Assembly (NCBI GenBank): GCA_037447655.1
Contig: JBBHKE010002081.1
Span: 62,001 to 126,000 of the forward strand
Source: Zygnema cylindricum
Taxonomy: Eukaryota; Streptophyta; Zygnematophyceae; Zygnematales; Zygnemataceae
Reading direction: 5' to 3'
Length of the DNA stretch: 64,000 nucleotides
The notes beneath the pieces were generated by a model, which was not told the DNA's origin, did not search any database, and was given only the letters and a program-made list of their open reading frames with translations. The translations under genes and the position numbers were made by a program. Below, one piece after another: positions 23,326 to 36,677 of this stretch; the stretch's first letter is position 1, and every line of letters begins with the position of its first letter.

Positions 23326-24154
23326 AAATCTTCTTCAATACGTTTCTAAGATTTTAAAACAGAGGGGATAGACTCTATTAAAAAATAATACATCACAGAA
23401 AAACATCACAAATGTTCTTTCTTCTCCTGATGCAATAATTGTGTACGAGTCAAAAGAATCAGCATTTTTGAGTTCAAATAATTTTCAATCAATCATGTGT
23501 ATATTCTACCGATTCTACCAGTCACTCATTCCAAATCTAGATAGAATGTACCCGAAAGTAGCAAACAACTGTGCGTTGCCCAAATAAAAAAAAAATAAAA
23601 ATACAAAACTAGCCAGGCATTGTGACATTACATCGTTAAAGAATATGTAACATGAATACAAAATATTCCACACAGAAAGAAAAACTTGACTACAGATATA
23701 ATGTTTACAATCATAACGACCAGCAAAACCTTATCAACTAACAACAAGACGATTTGAATCTTCATCTACCCACAACATTTCTCAAGAAAAAAGGAAAAAA
23801 AAAGGGACGGAAAAATAAAAACACAAAAATCTACACAAAACTGACCTCAAATATATCACAGAATAAAACAAGGAGACCTTTATACGTGCTTCCTCCGAAA
23901 TTACTATTCCCCAACTCCTTGCATCACTCAAAAGAAGAGACCCTGTTTCATTCTTGCACCAAAAAAAATTCCGCCTCCCAATTCCCTCCTCTCTCTTTCG
24001 CGTTGTGACCTCCCTCCCCCTCTCAATTGTTTCTCTCTTATCACTAATTTCATGTCTCCTCCCTTCCACTCTCCTTCCCTTCTCCTAGTCTCCCCGCTTC
24101 TAGTCTCTTTCCCTCCACTTTTCTTCTCTCCCTTCTTCCTTCTCCTATTGTTTC
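23326..24154. other. 3' flank of P450 copy L, no further gene
   Basis: Duplicated in inverted form at 56424-57290. It contains the putative 3' UTR and a pyrimidine-rich stretch at 23990-24165. Open frames here are low-complexity. Confidence 0.6.
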
Positions 24155-26122
24155 CTACTCACGAGGTTTGGCTATGGCTTCCAGCGGTGTAGCTGGCCAC
24201 ACAGTGAGTCCAAACTTTGATGACGAATCAGGAAGCTTTCCCCCCTCCATACTCCACTCAAATTTGTAAACCAAATGGGCAAGTTCCAAAACCACCATCG
24301 GATACCCCAAGTTATACGCCGGACACATTCTCCTACCAGATCCGAAAGGAATAAAACTAAAATCAATTCCCCGAATTTCGAGATCTTTCTCAAGAAATCT
24401 CTCCGGTTTAAATACATGGGGATCCGGCCACAAGGCAGGATCATGGTGTATTGCCCACTGATTGACCTGAATCGTTGTGCCACGTGGCACATTATATTTT
24501 CCGTTCCCGAGAACGACATTTTCAACGGCTACATGGGGTATGAGTAAAGGACCGACGGTTCGATGACGAAGAGTTTCCTTCACGACGGCTCTCAAATAGG
24601 GAAGCTCGAGAAGTTGACTCTCTAAATCCCTCACTTTCTCATCAGAAACAAGACCATTTTCTTCTTGTTTCTCCCCAAATTTACCAAAAACGGTTCCTAC
24701 TTCCTCTCTCAATTTAGACATAATTTCCGGATTCGAGAGAAGTTCAATCATCGCCCATTCAACTGTTCCGGCACTTGTGTCGGTTCCGGCCAAAATCATA
24801 TCCTGTAAAACGCCGATCATTTCGATTTCTCCCAGTTTTTCTTCATTGTCCGCCAATAAAAGAGCGTCACAAAAATCTTGAGGAAGTTTCCTGTTATCCT
24901 CGGAGACAATTCCCTGTTCTGACAGTTTTCTCCGATGAGATTCGATCTCATCTCCGAGCCACTTCACCAAAAATTTATTCGCATTTTCGCTCCGAGATTT
25001 CACTTTCAAGGGATCAAATGGGCGTAACATTGGAATATAATCCGCCAAATTAAAAGCTCCCAATAAATCAAAAACCTCATCCGTAACGGCAGCAAACTTA
25101 TCGGCCTCCAGATTAGCTCGACCAGGGACACTAAATTCGAATCGTCTTCCGAAAGACATTCTCAGAATGTTGTTTAGAGTAGCGCGAGTTAGGTGGTGTC
25201 GGAGTGTCACACGACCATCACGAAATTTGGCTTCTTGTGTTACAGCGTCGCACATAGCGACCATTTCCTCGACTCGAACGGGTTTCCATGCGTCGAGCCG
25301 TTTTCGGGTAAACAGATTCATAGCGCAGAGCTTTCGGACAAGCTTGAGGTGGGGACCGGGAGGTGCGAACCCAATATTCCTTCCTGGAGACAGATAGTGA
25401 GGGAATGCGGGAGTAAGGCATTGTGAGTGGGTGAGAGAGGGCGAGGGAGATGGAGAAGAAGTGGCACCTGGCATTCTCTAGACTTGGATTTATTCCTTGA
25501 CACACGATTTTCAATTCTTTTACATTAAACAAGGTATTTGACATAAAAAAATCGCGGATTTCAAAATTTCCAGTATTTTTATCTCAGGACCACCAAAGCT
25601 AGAGCCCAAAATACTTCTTAAAACGAGGATCAAAAAATTTCACGTGATATTAAACATTCCTGTTTCTAATAAAATAAAAAAATCCCATAATGTCAACAGA
25701 ATCAAACCATTTTTGCACTCACCGTCATGTTCAATAATTTTCGCTGACATAGGCAAGGGTCTTCCAGAACAAGCCGCGTCCGATTCCTTCAAAACTTCTC
25801 GAGCAGCTTCTGCCGAAGAAACGACGACAAATGGCGCGCTACCAATTCTAAGTGACACGATGGGTCCGTACAATTCTGCCAGCCTGGCAAGTGCGCGGAA
25901 CGGAAGAGGATCAGACGCGATTTGGGGAATGTTGCCGACAATGGGCCATGGGAAGGGGCCGGGAGGGAGAGAGAGAGAGGAGCCTTTGGAGGTGGAAGAC
26001 GGCAGGAGTTGGAGGAGGAGAGGGGTGGAAAGGACGACGATGAGGAGAGGGAGGACGAACCATGGGAAAGGCAAGAGAGAGGGTTCAAGGAAGGAGAAGA
26101 ATTTATCCACCTGAGAGTCCAT
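24155..26122 (-). CDS. Cytochrome P450, CYP71-clan (A-type), copy L
   Basis: Two exons: 26122-25723 (ATG 26122; donor GTGAGT) and 25383-24155 (acceptor CTCCAG; stop TAG), with a 339-bp phase-1 intron, giving 542 residues, normal for the family. The N-terminal membrane anchor (about 12-40) and proline hinge LPPGPFPWPIVGN (52-64) predict ER anchoring. The I-helix oxygen-binding motif is AGTDTS (332-337), the K-helix ExxR is ETLR (403-406), then FKPERF (458-463) and the heme loop FGSGRRMCPA with Cys 487. The usual glycine two residues after that cysteine is alanine. It probably mono-oxygenates a specialised metabolite using NADPH and P450 reductase; the substrate cannot be told. The frame extends upstream, but this ATG alone places the anchor correctly. 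It is nearly identical to copy R. Confidence 0.93.
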
Positions 26123-26502
26123 AGAGAGAGGGGGACCGAGAGGAAGAGGGAAAGGGAGAGGGAGAGGGAGTGGAAGAGTAGAAATGAGTGGCAAAATGTT
26201 GTAAAGTGTTGACAAGAGAAAAAAATTGAAAGAGGGAAAAAAATGAAAGGGAGAGGTAATGGAATAAAAGTTAGGGAACCTAGAAAGAAGTTGGCGCAAA
26301 ATAATTATAAGAGAAAGTAGACAGAAAAGGGAAGAAGGCAGAGATGAGAGAGTGGGAAAATATGGAAGGTCCGTGGGAGTAGGGAAGTGAAGGAGAGAGA
26401 GAGTGTGTACGTAAAGATGACAGTGTGACAAATATCTTGAGTGCGTCCTAACGAACTCCTTTCACTTAATGATTTGGTAAGTTTTCGACGAAGCTGTACA
26501 CG

Positions 26503-26514
26503 TATATATATATT
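26503..26514 (-). promoter_or_regulatory. Candidate TATA box of P450 copy L
   Basis: A TATATATATA run about 385 bp upstream of the ATG, followed on the minus strand by ACGTGTACAGC. The mirror sequence at 54064-54075 before copy R is conserved. It would give a long pyrimidine-rich leader. The position is inferred. Confidence 0.35.
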
Positions 26515-26985
26515 TGATGTGCTCGGTTGCGGTTTCAGATCTTGTTGTAGCACGCGGCGCACCGCGGAGAGCACTTCCATGAATGCAACTTGATACCGAC
26601 ACCGGATATCTGTTTTGTTGTCGGCTAGCTGTTGCTGCCCAGAATATTGGGCAGACAGCTAAACATTTTACTTGTTTGAGTTTCGGCACAACGAAGCTTC
26701 CCGGGGCAGATGTCAAAAAAAATGTCTGAGATGGGAGAAAAGAAAATGAGGTATCTAAGAGAGTTCTAAAAATTTTAGGCTTCTCAAGATATTTTTCTTT
26801 CCGATTTATGAAATTTTACGAAAGCTATTTGTGTGGCTTAGATGAACGCACGTTTATGACTGACAAATCGCAACAGTAGAATTGATGTTTACGTTTATTT
26901 TTGATGGAATTTTTACCTCCAAGAAAAAAAAGTTCAGACTCACGATCTGGATAAATTCCCAAGACGTCACAAACAGGCATTACAA

Positions 26986-27189
26986 AAAAATTCTAAAAAA
27001 AAAGAAATCAAAAGTTTATAAAAACGTTTTAAGCCAGCGGCTTAAGGAAAGTGTGGGGAAACTTCGTAACGGGAAACTCTGGCCTTGAGGAAAGATTCAG
27101 TCAAACTGTCAAAGCATTTCATTACACGTCCTGTCGCCGTACACATGGACTCGTCCCGACAAAGCGCACGTGTGAAACGATTAAAGCAA
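26986..27189. other. Left-arm sequence where 1.3 kb of right-arm DNA is absent
   Basis: Not alignable by eye with 52231-53570 of the right arm. No gene seen. Confidence 0.4.
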
Positions 27190-27569
27190 ACTAGCAAAGT
27201 TCAGGACTGTTAGAGCACTGACTTTCTACAAAAACCGTACTATTTTTTATTGTAACGAATTTCAACGAGTAAATTCGGTCTGGACTTTCAAACAAGATCG
27301 ACACCGTTGAATATTTTGAGGACTTCTCCAGATTTCGTAGACCAATCGACAAGATTGCCGTCAGCAAATGCCACGTGAGCGACAGAACAGTACAAAAGGT
27401 ACAAAGAATGGATAACGCATGCAAAATTATGGTATTACTACAGGCGCAAACGTCAGCAGGTCATAACCTGTCGAGAGAACGTACAGAAGTGTACAGCAAC
27501 CGGTCATAAAAGTTACGATAACCATGAAATCCAATGAAAACATGACGTCAAACATTCTGGCACAATTCA

Positions 27570-28230
27570 GGGTACGTCCCCATGTAAGCGATACTTTGAA
27601 AATAAATTTTGGACTGTAGTGGAATATTCCGTACTACTTTGAAAAGCGTCCCTATGTGCGGAAATGAAACCGGAACTTTAAAATGTGACGGATGTAGATG
27701 TGGGTAACAACTTGCGGCGATTGGAAACGACCACGAAACTTACTATAATTGATGACGTACGCAAAAACTACTACGGTTGTAGACGTCTATAGTACACGCG
27801 GCAATTAGTGACGTCTCAAAAACTAACGACGGATGTACACGTCTACAATGACAAATGGTGTTCAACTGTTCACAACTCCCGCGACATCACGTGACATCGT
27901 GATGTTGACCGTGACGTTGTAGACATCAGACCACATCAGACCATCACTGTTCAACCTACTCCAACCCTACTACCACTGTCACACTCCTACCCTACTACCA
28001 CTGTCCAGCTGACTCCTTTCCGCCTGCATGTTTTTACAAAACCAAGGAATTTTATAGTTCGCAATTTCATCCTTTTCCACACCTGCTACAAAAACTTAAT
28101 CTGTTGCGGAGAAAAGGTAATCTGTTGCAGAAAAACTGCCAGGAAACCTTTTTACTGTGAACTTTTTACGAGTGCTTCATCGCAATTTTCTCCAAAAAAA
28201 AAAAAAAAAAAAAAAAAACAAGAGATAATG

Positions 28231-28276
<46 letters not shown>

Positions 28277-28913
28277 TAAATATAAATATATATGACACAT
28301 AATATAAATAAGGAAAAAATACCTTTTACGTTGTTGAAAAACGACTCTCGTTCTATTATTTCAAGTTCTTGGCCAGCTAGCGTTCTGTTGACTCCTTATA
28401 TTGAATGTGAGAGAACGGCAGACATGGAGTGTGAGGGAGCATGATAGTGGAAGTGGGAGAGAGTGTACGGTAAGTGGAGAGTGTACGGTAGAAGGAGGGA
28501 AGCTACTCGGCGGATTTCACCTTAGACGAAATGATGCTAGTAACGTACAGTTCGCAAAGCGAAAAATTGTTTTTTTTTAATCCACCTAAAAAATTTCCAC
28601 GCGTGTGGCGCGTGCGTGGGCCGTTTTGCATTCGTTGTTTGGGCGGTACTTTCTCTGAAATCACCTCGCGAGGTGATTTTTGATAAAGTTTTTTGACTGG
28701 CTGGATTCTCTTGCCTGGGGTCGAAAAAAGGAAAACGCCAAAATATGTTAATATGACGACAAACATGAAGTACATCCAAAGTATCCACTTGACGTTTGTT
28801 GTACTTTTCAAGACTTGATTTTTTTGTACGGCTAAAGTTTTTCTCGTACGGAATTGCGTTTTGGGTGAAAATGACGAAATAAAGTCGGTACTTTAACACA
28901 TGGGGACGTACCC
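27570..28913. mobile_element. Harbinger/Tourist-like element H2
   Basis: Termini GGGTACGTCCCCATGT and ACATGGGGACGTACCC are perfect 16-bp inverted repeats, flanked by TCA (27567-27569, 28914-28916). The right arm has the uninterrupted site (CATTGTGAATTGTGCC near 51075), with one copy of the 3-bp target. The interior carries many TGTAGACGTC-like subrepeats, an A-rich/TA microsatellite at about 28194-28290 and a CACCTCGCGAGGTG palindrome near 28664. No transposase. Confidence 0.88.
28194..28300. repeat. Poly(A) and TA microsatellite inside H2
   Basis: About 25 A, then another A run, then (TA)n and TAAATA units. Confidence 0.9.
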
Positions 28914-29105
28914 TCACAATGTACAAAACGGTTTCCCACGTGTGAGATTTTGAATGTTCCCCCTCCGATCGTGCTAGCAAAAAGTCTGCAAAGGACGAAT
29001 GATTAGTCGGCGACACGGCGACATTTCAAGACAAAGTGGCTCCATGGTCTTGTCAGCAAGAAGTATGCAAGCTCTGCAAAAACAATAAAAAATTAATCAA
29101 ACTTA

Positions 29106-29881
29106 GGGTGCGTCTCTATTTACTTCAAACTTAGAAAATTTTCTTTGTTTTTTAGCGTAGATCTGGCAGACCCGGATTCGGGTGTCCCTATGTCTGTAAG
29201 GACGAAATCGTAACTTAAGCTGTGACGATTGTATACGTCGACAATACCGGTGAGGCTGTAACGGTGTTAGCGTCTACAATCTGTGTTGTTGCACTCTATT
29301 TTTTGGAACTGCTTGTGACGTCACATGTCTTACCGTGACATTGTAGACGTACCGCATTCCAGCCTGTGCAGTTTCACGGTTGAAGAAGATGCGCTTTGCG
29401 TTCGCGTCTCCTATCCGGTCGACGTGAAATGGCATTGAAGTTTCGAGACCCCTGCAAAAAAAAAAAACCGAAATGGACAAAACCAAACCAATTATGTACT
29501 TTCTTCGTCGTATGAGAAAGCAAACGGACAAAACATAGCGAATTCTATAGTTTTTTTTGTCCTCGAAAATAGTATGAAGATTATCAAAAGTTACCGCACG
29601 TGCAAATATATGTTCCTATTTGTTTATCAAAGAAACCTAGTTTTAAAACACATCGCGCATTTGTTTTAATATTAAGGTTGAAGATGACGTTTTTTGTCGT
29701 GGAAGTGGGTCGAAAAACATAAGAGGACAAATTTTTGTACATCCTATGGTCGAGGATGACGCAAATTGTACTCCACAAATTTGCGATTCCTTCGTACGGG
29801 TGAAACTTATGCGGTGCGGCTCTAAGTTTTACAGGAAAACGATAGAAAAAAACCCTTACGTAAGCACACAGAGACGCACCC
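29106..29881. mobile_element. Harbinger/Tourist-like element H3
   Basis: Starts GGGTGCGTCTCTATTTA and ends CACAGAGACGCACCC, flanked by TTA on both sides (29103-29105, 29882-29884). The right arm (near 50905-50912) reads straight across the site, with TGA in place of the TTA/TAA target. Related to truncated H1. Confidence 0.88.
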
Positions 29882-29995
29882 TTAGCAAAGGACGACATGG
29901 ATCTTGGAAAAATGATGCAACAACAATGACAAACGTCGAAGGGAAGTGGAAGCTACAAGACTCACCTGCGATGATGGCGAAGTTCACGCAAGTAA

Positions 29996-30950
29996 GGGTA
30001 CTTTCGCATGTGCTAAAGTTACATTTTTTTCTGTTGTTTTCCTCCATAACTTAGAAAAAAACGAGAAATTACGCAGCCATACCAGAAAATTGGAATTACC
30101 ACCATACAAGTTGCGTTACGTGGAAACTTTATATGTAATGGAGTTTGTTGCTTAGCGCGATGCAATTTGTCATTTAGCGCGTTTTGACCCACTTTCGCGT
30201 CTTTTTAGTTCAACTTCAAACTTTATATAAAATCACCTCGCGAAGTGGTTTTAAATAAAGTATGATAAGGTGAGCGAATAGCCAGATGTTGTCGCACGTG
30301 TCAGAAGTTTGACAATTTTGTACGCGGAGTACCAAAAAACAAACCCACTGCACGTTTTTAGCTTGTGCACGACTTTTTTCCGTGTGCTTTTTTCCGTACA
30401 TGGGTCGTGGAGTGGGTCTCGAGCAACTGACGCCATTGCGCAAAAGCGAATTCCGTGAAAGCGCCTCTCTCTCTCTCCCTCTCCCACTACCTCGTCTATC
30501 TCACAATTTTTCCAATGGTAAGCGTCAATAATGGTATCAAATGAAAGATCTCTAAAAAAGATTTATTTTTACCATCTTTGGGCATATTTTGATGGCAAGT
30601 AGAGTGAGAAAAGAGTAAAAAACAACATCGGGAAACCATGGTGGAAAGTTTTATAATTTGTGACGTCGACGCTATCATATTTTGAGCGTGACGTCAAAAT
30701 GTCACAAACCCTAAACATCTACAACGTCAGTAGCTAGATGTCACAACCGTCGCTATTTGTTAAATCATCAATTGTCGAGAGTTTTGTATTCGTCTACAAC
30801 CGTCACAAATTACTCCCACGTCTACATCCGTCATTATCTAAAGAAAACGATTTCATTTTTTAACATACGAATGCTCCGAAAGTATTACAGAAAATCTTCT
30901 CTAAAAACAAAGTTACAAGACTAAAGTTTCAGTAACATGCGAAAGTACCC
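29996..30950. mobile_element. Harbinger/Tourist-like element H4
   Basis: Starts GGGTACTTTCGCATGT and ends ACATGCGAAAGTACCC (16-bp perfect TIRs), flanked by TAA (29993-29995, 30951-30953). The homologous site in the right arm is occupied by another member, H5. The interior has repeated GTCTACAACCGTCAC-type segments and an AAATCACCTCGCGAAG block shared with H2. Confidence 0.88.
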
Positions 30951-30953
30951 TAA

Positions 30954-31485
30954 GTCTCATGATTGGATAATCAACACCGTTGCACCAAAACACACTTGCT
31001 TCAGGAGAGTTGTTCTCCATTTTCTCGTCCATTTACCCTTCACGCATTCTATATGAAAATAGCAAGTTGTTGAACTTTTGATGGTTATAGGTACCATGTA
31101 TCAAAAAACTAATCTAAATCATTAGATGATTACAACTAGCTCACAATTTTTATAAGTAAAGGTATGCAAGAGAGTTAAGCCGAATATTGTCACGGTTACG
31201 GAAGTAGTTTGTTGGATTTTTGTTTTTAAGAGGTGATTTAACAAATGCACAACAAGCTCTTATTTTGATTGGAGATTACCTAAAGAATACTAAAATGTAC
31301 CAGATCTGTTGAATTTGTAAGTGGAGAAATATTGGAGTCTACCTGAGCTATTCAACTTTTACTAGATGAAGCTCAACTTGTACTAGATGAAGAGGTTAGT
31401 AAGCTAAAAGGGTAAGTCAGCTCAAAGAAACAAAGTAAACAAAATTTTTACTGAGTGCAATAGAGGACATGTTATCATTCAATAT
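30954..31485. other. End of left arm; no gene
   Basis: 30955-31065 matches the right arm at 39195-39300. Beyond about 31070 the sequence is unmatched and has no supported frame. Confidence 0.5.
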
Positions 31486-33620
31486 TTACATGCATTCTTT
31501 TTCCACTCCAACCTCTGATATAAATTCCTTAATCCGCACAACATTTTTCTCAGCATGACTATGGTCATATACTCTGCCTCCGTAGATGACAATGCCACAG
31601 TAGGTTACAAACGGGAATTCCACGAGATGGCTCCTTCCTACAAGTAAATACGCACATCTTGACATAGATCTTCCTCTATCATGTTCCCTTCCATAGTTGA
31701 CATCACAGTATCTATAACAACTCAAGCTCTTACCTTTCCTAAAAATAATTCCAAGATATAGTGTTCCACCCAAATATCTAAAGATTATCTTCACTGCCTC
31801 CCAATGTATCTTTTTCGGATTAGAACAATATCCACTAACCACACTCACTGCAACACTAATGTCTGTCCTAGTTCCAACACCAAAATACATCAAACTTTCG
31901 GCGCCTTTCTATACACAACATCAACATCGAGAATTTTAACAAAATTATAACGCTTGTCAGGAGGATCAAGAGGAGTTGGTTTACAATCTAAGAACCCAAA
32001 TATTCCTAGTACGTCGTTTACATATTGTTCTTGGCTTAACTTAATATCTTCTTTCCTTCTCACGTGAATCCAAATTCTCACAATGTATTGTGCATCTCCA
32101 AAGTCTGTCATTTTAAAATGTTTTTGAAATTCTTTTTTTAATTCTCCAAGTTACTCCAAGTTGTGAGAGATGGAAATGGAATCATCTACGTGTACACTGA
32201 AAATTATCATGTCTCAACCTTCTCTCTAAATATATGCTCCACAATTTGCAGTACGCCTCTTACATCCAAAAGTTAGAAAAACTGGTGAAGCTTATGGTTC
32301 CACGTTTTTGGTGCCTCCTTCAAACCATAGAAATCCTTCCAAAACCATTATAACTTACGCCTCTCTCGAAGAACTCCTAGAATTTTTATATACAACTCTT
32401 CCAATTCACCATTAAAAAAAGTTGTTTCTACGACCCCATGTTCAATGTCCATTCATTCTATCTCCCCCATTGCAATAATTGCACGCAATGAGTCGAGCTT
32501 GACCACACGAGCAAAGGTCTCTAAATAATTAATGCCTTACTTTTGCTGGAAAACTTTACATACTAGCCTTCCTTTATAATTAAGAATTTCCCCTGAGGTT
32601 ATGGTCATAGTCTTGAATACCCATTTTGAGTCTATTGCCTTTACTTTCGGCAAGTCTAATTCCTCGAAACACCAATTAGCTTTTACATAATTAAATTCTT
32701 TGACGAGCACAGGATTCCATTTCTTCTCCCATCCGTTTAAATTTCGAGCCTCTTGATATGATTGAGGATCGTTTGGAGGATTTTGTGTTATTGTCTTTTA
32801 TAAGTGGAAGGATTCCGCCCTTATTTCTCTAATGAATTGCCATTTGATAACTGGTTTGCTTGTTGTATAGCCACCCTGGTGAGAAGTGATCTGGTGCCTT
32901 CCCTTTAGTTGATCTCTTACTCCTCCGTACGTCCTCTACAAACTGCTCAAACTTTTTCACAATCACTGCTCTCAAGCTTGTCATCGTCCTCCTTCTCCAA
33001 AGGCGTCTCTTCTGATGTCACATTATTGGTGCGTGTCAGTGGTTCACCAATGACCTTCCCTCTTTTTGGTCTGTTTTCGGTAGGCTTAGGCATCTGAATT
33101 TTCTTTAAAGTCTTCTCTACAAATCTTTGACCCTACCTCCATCAAGACATCTTCCTCCTCATCTACCGTGAACTCTTTATAGTGACTATCCTCCTACTCT
33201 TCACAGTGACTATCCTCCTTGTAATCTTGAGCTTGTTTGGACTCATTCCAAAATTTTGTTGAATTCCACACTTTTAGACTCTCGAACCTTCTAGTAACCG
33301 GGTTGTAAATCCGACATTGCATTGAATTCTCACTATACCCCACAAAGTATCCTTCCCATCATCGTGCCGCAAATTTCCCATCTCGATGTCTTTCCACTAT
33401 ATACCTCGTAGCCTCACATCCCAAAATCCTTAAGTGTTTTATCGTTAGCACCTTTGCACTCCAAAGTTCTTCCGGTGTTTTGTGGCCCAAAGCAGAGTTG
33501 ATTCTTTGATAAGAAACATGATTTGCCACTCTAAGTGCTTCCTCCCAAAGACGATGTCTGAGTTTTGTCATATGGAGCATTGCCATCACCAACTCTTTTA
33601 ATGTCCGATTCTTCCGCTCT
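31486..33620 (-). pseudogene. Copia fragment: integrase C-terminus, RT, RNase H (copia-5 family)
   Basis: Right to left. 33592-33359 encodes the integrase end (MTKLRHRLWEEALRVANHV; KTPEELWSAK; FAAR), matching copia-5 at 62548-62793. The acidic linker at 33120-32900 matches 62940-63250. A decayed RT follows, then TDFGDAQYIVRIWI (32111-31890), the end of the RT. RNase H at 31893-31486 has the usual CDVNYG and HAEKNVV positions; the latter replaces the expected TEAEY-type motif, so catalytic residues are probably lost. Neither LTR is recognised. The 5' half is missing at about 33620. Confidence 0.75.
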
Positions 33621-34868
33621 TACATTCAATGCATGTTAAGTGAGATGGTTGACATTTCAATTGAGTTAAACTTTTCTTTCGAACTGAAAATTTTGCCTTT
33701 TTGTGCGCATTTTGATTAGTGTCGATCCTTTCATTGCCATCGTTTTTTTGGAAATAGAGTATCTTCTTTTGTTTCGTTGGTATGCTTAAGGTTTTTGTAC
33801 ACAGTTTGATTTAGTTTGTTTTGTGCGAGTTAAGTTTTCGTGCAAGGCTTTCTAAGAGTTTTATTTTTAATAGTTATATTTGTGCAATTATCCTTCACTT
33901 TTGGTGTTGCTTCTCATAAATGTTATTTGCGAAAAATTCAAATGAAGTGGCTAGTTTTCCGCAATAGAAAAACTTATTGTTTGTATTTTTCTCTCGATTT
34001 TGAATGTCACGCTTGTCATGATTTTTTATTTTCCCATTGCCATTGTGAGTTTTAAATCTCGGTTTTCCATTCATGGTTCGATAAAGCTCGTGCATTGAAC
34101 TTGACTTTCAAGAGAGCTTTCCCAAATTTCTTCCAATTTCAAATAACAACATCATGTTGATGAATCCATGTGGGAATTTGTTTGCATCTGATGGGAAAAG
34201 AAAGCACCAAAAGAGTGATCTTACTATCCATTGAGAGGGTGAAACCAACAAGGTCAACTTCAACCAATAGGTTCCAATGTTATGAGGTGTTAGCTGTCAT
34301 GCCGCATTATATCAGTATGTTGACTTTACGATTTTATACTTGCGGTGAGGGAGTATTTTCCACCTTTTGCAGGAAGTCTAGTTGTTGTTGGACAATAAGA
34401 AAATTCTTTTTGACCGACAATTCTATAATTCCTTGACTCACTTACCAATTTTATCAAAGCGGCCATTGCCGAAGTGAAATTATGTGAATTTCATAGTTCC
34501 ACAGAATGTGCACTATAGGCAAATCCTCTAGGATAACTAAAACACAATGCAATACCCACCAGAATAACTCCCACCCTGGCAGGCAATATTTCTAACCGAC
34601 TTCACTAGTATAAAGTCGGGACTCCCCGGAGTCCACAACAAAAAGGATTGCTGACAATGCTCCACTAAACACTAAATTAAAGCAAATCAAAGTCTGCTGA
34701 TTTATACAAAAGTCCATAAAGAGAGAGTTGTCCAAAAACTACCTAAGTCTTAAAACCCCTACTCACAACTCCTATTTACTAGGCTATCTACCAATTATAA
34801 GACTGTTATATATTTGTATAGTTTAATGGTACACCAACCGCTATACGAAATTTACGGCTTCTGTACGG

Positions 34869-34967
34869 CACTAGTAAAACCATGGTACCTTCCAAAACCG
34901 ACAGCATGGATTTGCTGTACACTAGTAAAACCATGGTACCGTCCACAACCGACAGCATGGATTTGCC
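34869..34967. repeat. 51-bp direct tandem duplication
   Basis: Two copies of a unit beginning CACTAGTAAAACCATGGTAC and ending in GACAGCATGGATTTG, with a few differences. Confidence 0.85.
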
Positions 34968-35680
34968 TTCTTCTTCTCAGGCAACTTTTGAGGTGTTGCC
35001 ATGTGTCAATCTCCAGCTCTTTTGATGTAATCCATCAAAAGAGCCATTTTAGGCTGTTGACGCTCACGCAAGTCGTCCGAACATAATATGCTATTCGTTG
35101 ACATCCGTTCAATTAAATCGACGCCCTGACTATTTTTTCTGTCTCTAATATGTTCTTTATCCATATGCGCTTGTTCGATATATTCCGTTAAATGATTAAG
35201 TGAGCGCAGAATAGATATATTACAAAATAACACCCCATGTGTGAATCAGTATCTTCTACAAGAAATGGATACAAACGATGGCTACTATGAACCATTAAGG
35301 TCTAAGTTCAAGTCCTGGCCAGTCCTATCTTTCTTGCTACAGATAAATCTCGTCCTCTCTATCATGTGCCTTGGTCTGTCTCCTTCGCTAAAAGAGGAGG
35401 AGCCATGGTTTCCTCCATCTAACTCTCCACCTTCACATCCTAGAGTGTAGGCATAATACGAAATTGAAAACAATGATTTACCTTTTCCGATACAAAGTAT
35501 CTCACGTGTTCGTTAAAGCTGTGCGTGCTTTAATTCTAACATGACAGGCAATGACATATCTGTTGTATCCCTTTAGCGTCATGTTTGACATGTTGCAAGA
35601 GGAGTGTCGCATGCAAAATCCGGATCAAATTCGCGAGTTAATGAACTTCAAACAAAAAATGGAAAAAAATGCACTACTAT

Positions 35681-35793
35681 GCGTGCTCCAATAAAAGCAC
35701 TCAAAGAGGCATTATCGGATTTAATGTGTATCGCCGCACTCGCAATGCGTGCTTGAATGGATGCACTCATAGAGGCATTACAGGATTTAATGT
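35681..35793. repeat. 66-bp imperfect tandem duplication
   Basis: GCGTGCT...GCACTCA.AGAGGCATTA..GGATTTAATGT occurs twice, 66 bp apart. Confidence 0.75.
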
Positions 35794-36677
35794 TTGATGT
35801 AGAAGTTGTCTATAAATTCTTGTGATAGTTTTTGCTTTAGTAAAATAGGTTTATCTAGATCCATTTGACTCAGATGTAGAGATTGAAGTTCACTTTTGAC
35901 CGAGCAGCCTACCATGCAATAGAATATGAAATGCAAACTTGGGGGTGGGAAGCGCACAATTTTCCTAAAGCCGTTAGGAAAAACCCGTGACGCTACCATA
36001 TGCGTTTCCCATATCCTAACAATCAATCACCTTAGGTTATAGCCAAGGGAACTCTACCAGTTAATCGCGAGAACAACATATGTTTCCGCTAATGTGGGAA
36101 AATGGTGGATGGTGCTCGAATGTGTCCATACAAAACCGCAACTTGTACACATTACATGCAAATGTGACATTACGTCCACAGGTGCCACATAAAAAACCCT
36201 AAAAAAGCCCTTTTATAGCAAAATCAAATTAAAGGTGGTGTTATTCACGCTCAACCGCAAAACCAATTCAACTAAACATACAAACGGAGAAATAAATGAC
36301 TCCACATAAGGTATCCAAGAGGGAGAGAGAGTATTTGGAAATTCAGACGCAAATGGGGGCCAAGATGAAGAATCAATTTTCAGCCTTCATGACGCAAATG
36401 AAATCTTAATTTACGCGAATAGGTCACACAGTTGTCAATATGCCTGTGTTAGATGGCCGAGTCTTGCAAGATTGAACCAACCTACTGTTAAAATGTGTAT
36501 TTTCTAGGTCTGTATTTGTCTACTATATCTCAAATGTGATGAAAGAAGTAATTAATAGTTCAATTCTCTATTATAGTTAGATCTTTACAAAAGAGAGAGA
36601 GGATCAAAGGCACGTCATGGCTGCCGCCTTACTTAGAAGGTGGCAAATTGAAAAAGAGGATTTTTTAGCAAAATGTT

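Larger units (their letters stand above)
17945..31070 (+). repeat. Left arm of a large inverted duplication
   Basis: Reverse-complement homology to 39190-57565. Anchor pairs (left/right): 17950-18180/57565-57360, 23330-23510/57290-57120, P450 genes 24155-26122/56423-54456, 26720-26985/53840-53595, 27190-27565/51430-51060, 28917-29100/51060-50905, 29885-29990/41250-41170 (with 50875-50900), 30955-31065/39300-39195. Insertions specific to this arm are copia-4, H2 and H3. About 1.3 kb of right-arm sequence is missing near 27010-27190. Confidence 0.85.

Noticed and set aside
25640-26431. P450 exon 1 frame read with an upstream start and into the intron
   Set aside because: The 103-codon extension is pyrimidine-tract translation and the 3' end runs into the intron. 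The start giving MDSQVDKFF places the membrane anchor correctly; the same applies at 54147-54938.
29584-29898. 104-codon frame repeated in another form near 14212-14520
   Set aside because: The similarity reflects shared Harbinger-like DNA (H1 and H3); frames differ in strand and contain no transposase motif.
35270-35460. Possible tRNA-derived SINE with box B-like AGTTCAAGTCC
   Set aside because: The box A to box B distance is too short and no second copy was seen.
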